Positions 59,322 through 64,000 of a stretch of 64,000 nt of DNA are shown one piece after another. The DNA is taken from assembly GCA_047619685.1 (NCBI GenBank), contig JBLHLC010000001.1:186001-250000 (forward strand). Direction: 5' to 3'. Each line of letters starts with the position of its first letter. Positions within the stretch are counted from its first letter, which is position 1. The notes below the pieces were generated by a model. That model saw nothing but the letters and a program-made list of their open reading frames with translations. It had not been told where the DNA came from and ran no database searches. Origin of the DNA: JABDJZ01 sp047619685 (GTDB taxonomy: Bacteria; Bacteroidota; Rhodothermia; Rhodothermales; UBA10348). The translations under genes and the position numbers were made by a program.

Positions 59322-60368
59322 ATGTCCTACTACGAACAGCGGCTTTCTGAGGATACCGCGCTTCTGATGCGCGAGGTTGCCAGCCTGGCACAACTGGTAG
59401 ACCAGAGCCTCCAGAATGCCCTGAGAGCGCTTGCAACCGATGATCGGGGGCTGGCCTACCAGACCGTTCTGGAGGACGGCCCGATCAACCGACTCACCGA
59501 GAAGGTTGAGTCGGAAAGTCACCGATTCATGGCGAAGCACCTGCCCTCGGGCGGGCACTTGAGGCGTGTGAGTTCGATCATGCGCATAGCGGTACTCCTG
59601 GAACGTGTTGGAGACTACGCGTCGACCATCTGCCGGCATGCTGCATCCATGAAGAAGCCCCTCGAGGGCAGCTTCAAGAGAGATGTGGCCGCGATGGGGG
59701 CTGATGCTCTTCAGATGTACCGCCAGGCTCTGGACGCCTTCACAAAGGAAGATGCCTCCCTTGCCCGCGGAACGATGGGCTTCGCCGAGCAGGTGGACCG
59801 GGACTTTGTGAATGCGCTGGCCTTCCTTCGGGACAGCGTTCCGGAGAAGGGTGAGGTCGACGACCTGTTTGCGAGGTTGGTCATCATTCGGCAATTGGAG
59901 CGGGTAAGCGACCAGGCAAAAAATCTCTGCGAGGAGACGGTTTTCGCGATCACCGGAGAGACCAAACGGCGCAAGCCCATGGAAATCCTGGTGGTGGGCA
60001 AGACGGACGATGGGGCCACACAGTTGGCAGCCGCAATTGCCGCGCGCCTCCACGCGGGGAAAATCGCACTGAGCACCGGTGGAGAAAAAGCAGCCGACAG
60101 TGTGCGGCCAGATATAGCAGCGTTCCTTTCGGAGAAAGGGTATGAGGTCGCCGACCTGCAGCCCACCGACCTTGACGGGCTTGGTAGGCCCCTGGGCAGT
60201 TTCAAGATCATTGTCAGCCTGGATGGCCCAGTGGCCGAGCGGGTAGGCGCGGTCCCGTTTGAGTGCGTGGCCCTGGAATGGGACTTGGGTGACAGCAGTG
60301 ATGTTGAAACGTGCTATCGCGAACTGGCAGCCAAGCTGGACGATCTCGCCCGCGTAGTTCGGGGCTGA
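59322..60368 (+). CDS. PhoU-like regulator with C-terminal LMW-phosphatase-like domain
   Basis: A 348-residue protein. Residues 1-215 are two PhoU three-helix bundles (YYEQRLSEDTALLMREVASLAQLVDQSL ... RIAVLLERVGDYASTICRHA; second repeat VIIRQLERVSDQAKNLCEE). Residues 220-348 form a different alpha/beta domain starting MEILVVGKTDDGATQLAAAI, which looks like the low-molecular-weight tyrosine phosphatase/arsenate reductase fold, but the catalytic CxxxxxR is replaced by GKTDDGATQ. PhoU mutes the Pho response by linking PstB to the sensor kinase. The extra domain may bind a phospho-ligand. It stands between pstS and pstC. Confidence 0.85.
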   Translation: MSYYEQRLSEDTALLMREVASLAQLVDQSLQNALRALATDDRGLAYQTVLEDGPINRLTEKVESESHRFMAKHLPSGGHLRRVSSIMRIAVLLERVGDYASTICRHAASMKKPLEGSFKRDVAAMGADALQMYRQALDAFTKEDASLARGTMGFAEQVDRDFVNALAFLRDSVPEKGEVDDLFARLVIIRQLERVSDQAKNLCEETVFAITGETKRRKPMEILVVGKTDDGATQLAAAIAARLHAGKIALSTGGEKAADSVRPDIAAFLSEKGYEVADLQPTDLDGLGRPLGSFKIIVSLDGPVAERVGAVPFECVALEWDLGDSSDVETCYRELAAKLDDLARVVRG

Positions 60369-60370
60369 GC

Positions 60371-61297
60371 ATGAGCAACGTGAACAAGTCCGGATCTCCC
60401 CTGCCCCAGGATCGCATTGATGCGGCCTGGGTCACCGACAAGGTGGTGCAGGTTCTCATGTTTGTGGGCGGGATTTCGGCCATCATTTTTATCCTGGGCA
60501 TCTTCGCGTTCGTGGGGCGAGAGGGCCTGACATTCGTCTTCGACCGATTTGACTTCGTGGAGTTTTTCGGGTCAATCCGGTGGGCGCCCACATCAAACAA
60601 CAACGCCACCTATGGTGCTGTTGCCCTCATTGTCGGGACAGCCAGTGTGACGGGAATGGCGATGCTTATCGCCATTCCGTTTTCTCTGGGCGCCGCGATA
60701 TACATCTCCGAGTTCGCAACGGGCCGGACCCGGGAGACCCTGAAGATTCTGGTCGAGATGTTGGCCGCCATTCCTTCGGTGGTCTGGGGTTTCATCGGGC
60801 TGACCATCATGAACGGTCTCATCATTGACCTTTTTGATGTGCCGATTGGTCTCAACGTGCTAAATGCGGGCGTCATCCTGGGGCTCATGGCCGCCCCGAT
60901 CATGACGACCATTGCGGAAGACGCGCTCAAGGCCGTTCCGGACCGTTATCGTGAGGCGGCCGAAGCCATGGGGGCTACAAAGTGGCAAATGATTCGGCAG
61001 GTGATCCTGCCGGCCGCCAGAAACGGCCTGGTTTCAGCGGTCCTGCTGGGTGTCGGTCGCGGGTTTGGCGAGACCATGGCCGTACTCATGGCCTCCGGGC
61101 ACGCCATCAACCTGCCTGACAGTGTGTTCGATTCGGTGAGGGCGCTTACGGCCACCATCGCAGCTGAGTTGGGAGAGACGGCCGTCGGCTCTGATCACTA
61201 CGGCGCTCTGTTTGCCCTGGGGATTTTCCTCTTCCTGATCACATTCGTAATCAACCTGACGGCCGATTTGGTCGTCAGAGGCATCAGGAATAAATAG
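60371..61297 (+). CDS. pstC: Phosphate ABC transporter permease PstC
   Basis: About 308 residues from ATG 60371, just after the phoU stop; the upstream frame is not used. Six hydrophobic helices, with the permease EAA-type loop REAAEAMGATKWQMIRQVILPAARNGL. The region GLTFVFDRFDFVEFFGSIRWAP is typical of PstC. It makes half of the membrane channel. pstA begins at the next base. Confidence 0.94.
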   Translation: MSNVNKSGSPLPQDRIDAAWVTDKVVQVLMFVGGISAIIFILGIFAFVGREGLTFVFDRFDFVEFFGSIRWAPTSNNNATYGAVALIVGTASVTGMAMLIAIPFSLGAAIYISEFATGRTRETLKILVEMLAAIPSVVWGFIGLTIMNGLIIDLFDVPIGLNVLNAGVILGLMAAPIMTTIAEDALKAVPDRYREAAEAMGATKWQMIRQVILPAARNGLVSAVLLGVGRGFGETMAVLMASGHAINLPDSVFDSVRALTATIAAELGETAVGSDHYGALFALGIFLFLITFVINLTADLVVRGIRNK

Positions 61298-62167
61298 ATG
61301 TTTCAGGCCACTATTCTAAACGAACAGAATGATCGGGTGGAGCGCCGCTACAGGCGTCTCTTCCTGATGATGACCGTGCTGCTGGTACTCCCGGTCCTCA
61401 TCATTCTGACCCTCCTGATTGTTCGCGGCGCACCGGCCATATCCCTGGAATTCCTCTTCTCGTTTCCGAAAGATGGCATGACGGCCGGGGGAATATTTCC
61501 GGCCCTCCTCGGCACCATTTTTCTTGTTGTGATGGCCCTGCTGTTCTCGGTGCCCCTGGGGATTGCGGCTGCGATTTACCTCAGCGAGTACGCGCCGGAC
61601 AACTGGCTGACACGGGCCATCAACCTGGCCATCATCAACCTGGCAGGGGTACCGAGCATCGTCCATGCGCTCTTTGGCGTGGGCGCATTCGTTCTCTTCT
61701 TCGGTTTTGGTACCAGTATTCTGGCCGCAAGCCTCACGCTGGCCATCATGGCTCTCCCGGTGGTCATTGTGGCCACCCGCGAATCCCTTCAGGCTGTCCC
61801 GCATGCGTTCCGGGAGGCATGCTGGGCCATGGGGGCTACCAAGTGGCAAACCATCCGGAGGATTGTCCTTCCGAACTCAATCAGCGGAATTCTGACGGGA
61901 ATCATACTGGAGGTCTCCCGCACCGCGGGCGAAACGGCTCCCATCATGTTTACGGGCGCGGCCTTCTTTCTGCCGTTTCTGCCCGAGAGTGTCTACGACC
62001 AGACGATGGCCCTGTCCCTTCACCTTTTCGTGGTTGCGACGCAGGTCCCTAACGTTCCAGAGCACTTGCCTTACGGTGTGGCACTACTCCTGGTCACTAT
62101 CGTGTTGATCATGAACGCCACGTCCATAGGCTTCAGGACCTACCTGCGAGGCAAGAAGAAGTGGTAG
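61298..62167 (+). CDS. pstA: Phosphate ABC transporter permease PstA
   Basis: A 289-residue permease with six helices. EAA loop: REACWAMGATKWQTIRRIVLPNSISGI. Other marks are GVPSIVHALFGVGAFVLFFGFGTS and SRTAGETAPIMFTGAAFFLPF, all characteristic of PstA. It starts immediately after pstC and overlaps the first pstB by 7 bp. It forms the second half of the translocation pore. Confidence 0.95.
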   Translation: MFQATILNEQNDRVERRYRRLFLMMTVLLVLPVLIILTLLIVRGAPAISLEFLFSFPKDGMTAGGIFPALLGTIFLVVMALLFSVPLGIAAAIYLSEYAPDNWLTRAINLAIINLAGVPSIVHALFGVGAFVLFFGFGTSILAASLTLAIMALPVVIVATRESLQAVPHAFREACWAMGATKWQTIRRIVLPNSISGILTGIILEVSRTAGETAPIMFTGAAFFLPFLPESVYDQTMALSLHLFVVATQVPNVPEHLPYGVALLLVTIVLIMNATSIGFRTYLRGKKKW

Positions 62168-62943
62168 ACGCAATCCAGACGCCCTCCGAAACGCCTGTGC
62201 TTCAGGTTCGGGACCTCACGGTCAGCTATGGTGACAAGCGGGCCCTCAGTGATGTCACCCTGGACATTCGCGAGAATGAGATCTTCGGCATTATTGGACC
62301 GGCCAATGCGGGGAAGACGTCCTTCATTCGTGCCCTCAATCGCATGGACGAGTTTGACGTCAATATGCACGTCTCGGGCCAGGTTCTCTTCCATGGCGAT
62401 GACATCCGCAGCTGGCGCAACCCGTACGCCATTCGGCGGCGCATTGGCGTCGTCTTTCCGTTGCCTGTCGGACTCCCGCTCAGTGTCTACGAGAACGTGG
62501 CGTTCGCCCCACGCATCCGCGGCGTCCGCAACAAGGCAGAACTTGACGTGATCGTTGAACGCTGTCTGCGGCGGGCAGCATTGTGGGATGAGGTGAAGGA
62601 CCGGCTCGAATCGCTTGGGAGCCTCCTCTCCGGTGGTCAGCAGCAGAGGCTGACCATTGCGCGGGCGCTCTCGCAGGATCCGACCATTCTGATGCTCGAC
62701 GAGTTCTCGATCGCCGTGGACCCCGTCACGACCATGCGTATTGAGGATGTACTGAAGGAATTGAAGGAAGAGATGACCATTATTCTGGTAACAAACCTGG
62801 TTCAACAGGCGAGCCGCCTTGCCAGCCGAACCGCCCTTTTCCTGGACGGCCGATGCCATGAGATCGGAGATACTGCCGACCTTTTCTCTGGAAACGTCCA
62901 GCATCAGGAGACCAAGGACTACATCGAGGGGCGTTTTGGTTGA
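62161..62943 (+). CDS. pstB: PstB-like ATPase 1, with degenerate nucleotide site and intact signature
   Basis: A 260-residue ABC ATPase of PstB type. Walker A is GPANAGKT (46-53) where PstB normally has GPSGCGKST. The signature LSGGQQQR (156-163) is perfect. Walker B has D180-E181, but DEP is changed to DEF and the D-loop SALD to IAVD. The Q-loop Gln is replaced by Pro 100 (VVFPLP), and the H-loop His by Asn 212 (VTNLVQQA). The site formed by its own Walker residues is therefore likely weak or dead. It starts at GTG 62161, 7 bp inside pstA. It probably pairs with the second PstB. Confidence 0.93.
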   Translation: MVDAIQTPSETPVLQVRDLTVSYGDKRALSDVTLDIRENEIFGIIGPANAGKTSFIRALNRMDEFDVNMHVSGQVLFHGDDIRSWRNPYAIRRRIGVVFPLPVGLPLSVYENVAFAPRIRGVRNKAELDVIVERCLRRAALWDEVKDRLESLGSLLSGGQQQRLTIARALSQDPTILMLDEFSIAVDPVTTMRIEDVLKELKEEMTIILVTNLVQQASRLASRTALFLDGRCHEIGDTADLFSGNVQHQETKDYIEGRFG

Positions 62944-63718
62944 CCAACAGCAGACCGTCTCGATCAGAACCCAGAAACTCAGTCTCTGGTACGGCACCTT
63001 TCAGGCGCTGTTCGACGTCGATTTTCAGGTCAAGCAGGGCATCATCACCTCCTTGATTGGGCCGTCGGGATGCGGCAAGTCCACCTTGCTCCGATGCGTG
63101 AATCGCATCAATGAGCGGCTGGGTTATGTTCGCACCGAGGGTCGAGTAGAGGTCTCCGGTGAGAACATCTACAGCGAGGGGATTGAGCTTGCACAACTCC
63201 GCAAGCAGGTCGGCATGGTGTTTCAGCGACCCAATCCTCTGCCCATCTCCATTCGGGACAACGTCCTTTTTGGCACGCGCCTCCATACGCCTAAAGCCGA
63301 AACCCTGGACAAACGTGGCGAGGAGGAGGTGCTGGAGACGGCCCTCTCTGAAGTGCTTCTCTGGGACACCGTAAAGGACCGGCTTGACGACACAGCCACC
63401 AGGCTGTCCCTCGAGGAGCAGCAGAAGCTGTGTATCGCGCGTCTTCTTCCGCTGAGGCCGGAAGTCATTCTGATGGACGAGCCTTGCTCAGCGCTTGATC
63501 CCAAGGCCACCGAAGCCGTGGAGGAACTGATTTGGCAAATGAGGGGTCGATTCTCCATTCTGCTGGTGACTCACAACATGGCGCAGGCACGCCGGGCCAG
63601 CGATGAGTGTGCGTTCATGCTCATGGGGAAAATGGTCGAACACTCCCCCACTGCCGACCTTTTTGTGACGCCCCGGGATCAGCGGACGGCCGACTACATC
63701 GAGGGCCGGTACGGTTGA
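62936..63718 (+). CDS. pstB: PstB-like ATPase 2, with intact ATP site and degenerate signature
   Basis: A 260-residue PstB from TTG 62936, preceded by GAGGGG; the frame upstream within the first pstB is not used. Canonical elements: Walker A GPSGCGKST (42-50), Q-loop Gln 97 (VFQRPNP), Walker B LMDEPCSALDP with D181-E182, and H-loop His 213 (VTHNM). The signature is LSLEEQQ (157-163) instead of LSGGQQQ, so the two Gly that contact ATP across the dimer are missing. The gene overlaps the first pstB by 8 bp. It is predicted to form one functional ATP site together with PstB 1. Confidence 0.93.
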   Translation: MVDQQQTVSIRTQKLSLWYGTFQALFDVDFQVKQGIITSLIGPSGCGKSTLLRCVNRINERLGYVRTEGRVEVSGENIYSEGIELAQLRKQVGMVFQRPNPLPISIRDNVLFGTRLHTPKAETLDKRGEEEVLETALSEVLLWDTVKDRLDDTATRLSLEEQQKLCIARLLPLRPEVILMDEPCSALDPKATEAVEELIWQMRGRFSILLVTHNMAQARRASDECAFMLMGKMVEHSPTADLFVTPRDQRTADYIEGRYG

Positions 63719-63760
63719 TCTGAACCTCGTAGATTGAGGGATCCAGACTATCCAGATGCC

Positions 63761-64000
63761 GTGGCTACAAATCCGCTGAAGGGACTCTTTGGTCCCAGTC
63801 CGTTCCGGGCTCTCCAGGCGCACATGGGCGCCGTCGTTTCCTGCGTAGAACACGTAGTTCCCCTGTTCGAGGCGCTTGAAGCCAACAACAACGAGGAAGT
63901 CGACCGGCTAAAGGAGTTGATCTTTCAAGCCGAGGAGTCGGCAGACACCATCAAGCACACGCTGCGCCAGCAGTTGCCACGTGGGCTCTTTCTTCCGGTC
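63761..64000 (+). CDS. DUF47 / Pit-accessory (PhoU-like) protein, 3' end outside window
   Basis: A GTG at 63761 opens 80 codons to the window end. The start ATNPLKGLFGPSPFRALQAHM and the segment EVDRLKELIFQAEESADTIKHTLRQQLPRGLFLPV match the DUF47 (TIGR00153) family, in which PRGLF(x)PV is a hallmark. These helical proteins are PhoU relatives encoded next to low-affinity phosphate transporters of the Pit family, so a pit gene is expected just beyond the window. An ATG at 63756 is in another frame that stops at once. It closes the phosphate cluster seen here. Confidence 0.85.
   Translation, partial: MATNPLKGLFGPSPFRALQAHMGAVVSCVEHVVPLFEALEANNNEEVDRLKELIFQAEESADTIKHTLRQQLPRGLFLPV

Overview
This is a roughly 60% GC bacterial chromosome segment, densely coded. 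It most likely comes from the FCB superphylum, near Rhodothermota or high-GC Bacteroidota-like lineages. The reasons are a NusA with the Bacteroidota-type N-terminus and acidic linker, an IF2 N-terminus of the RLFNVSRDLN type, the gene order rimP-nusA-infB-rbfA-truB-ribF-rpsO-pnp-M16 protease, lipoproteins, an outer-membrane barrel protein (so Gram-negative) and extracytoplasmic sigma/anti-sigma modules. The assignment is inference; no rRNA is present.

Layout. 1-2.2 kb: the 3' part of a sensor kinase gene, then a scar of mobile DNA (3' fragment of a tRNA-Lys gene, a broken serine-recombinase tail, and clustered IS21-like end repeats). 2.2-6.4 kb: acetyltransferase, VOC protein, sulfatase lipoprotein and release factor 3. 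6.5-14 kb: a tightly overlapping sugar operon (MFS carrier, ribulokinase, ribulose-5-phosphate 4-epimerase, three xylose-isomerase-like TIM barrels, an alpha/beta hydrolase) with no arabinose isomerase. 14-18.4 kb: a divergent pair of a haem lipoprotein and a sodium symporter. 18.9-24.3 kb: ECF sigma factor, zinc-finger anti-sigma factor and a tandem family of exported HEAT-repeat proteins, two copies of which are decaying. 24.3-29.2 kb: small accessory genes (CBS, thioredoxin-like, double TerB, HNH, tyrosine recombinase, DUF1295). 29.2-30.7 kb: a 22-bp-period repeat array, rhodanese and miaA. 30.7-40.1 kb: a long minus-strand run from scpA/scpB through an rRNA pseudouridine synthase, guaB, an M24 peptidase, a nitroreductase, a glycosyltransferase and an RsbW-type ATPase to a glycosyltransferase-methyltransferase fusion. 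40.3-52.4 kb: sugar-nucleotide epimerase, M16 protease and the translation/transcription operon rimP to pnp. 52.7-57.1 kb: nadB, prfB (with the +1 programmed frameshift), a membrane protein and an aminotransferase. 57.2-64 kb: a phosphate regulon (candidate Pho box, porin, pstS, phoU-like, pstC, pstA, two pstB genes, DUF47 gene).

The most striking observation is in the phosphate operon. The two adjacent PstB ATPases carry complementary defects. The first has lost the Q-loop Gln and H-loop His but keeps a perfect LSGGQ signature. The second keeps perfect Walker A, Q-loop, Walker B and H-loop but has lost the signature glycines. Together they would build one complete and one dead ATP site, an asymmetric heterodimeric phosphate importer. 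The same operon has a PhoU fused to what looks like a catalytically dead low-molecular-weight phosphatase-like domain. Other leads are the 22-bp repeat array, the GT-C/methyltransferase fusion, the decaying HEAT family with a shared unnamed N-terminal domain, and the 11-bp-periodic Pho box.
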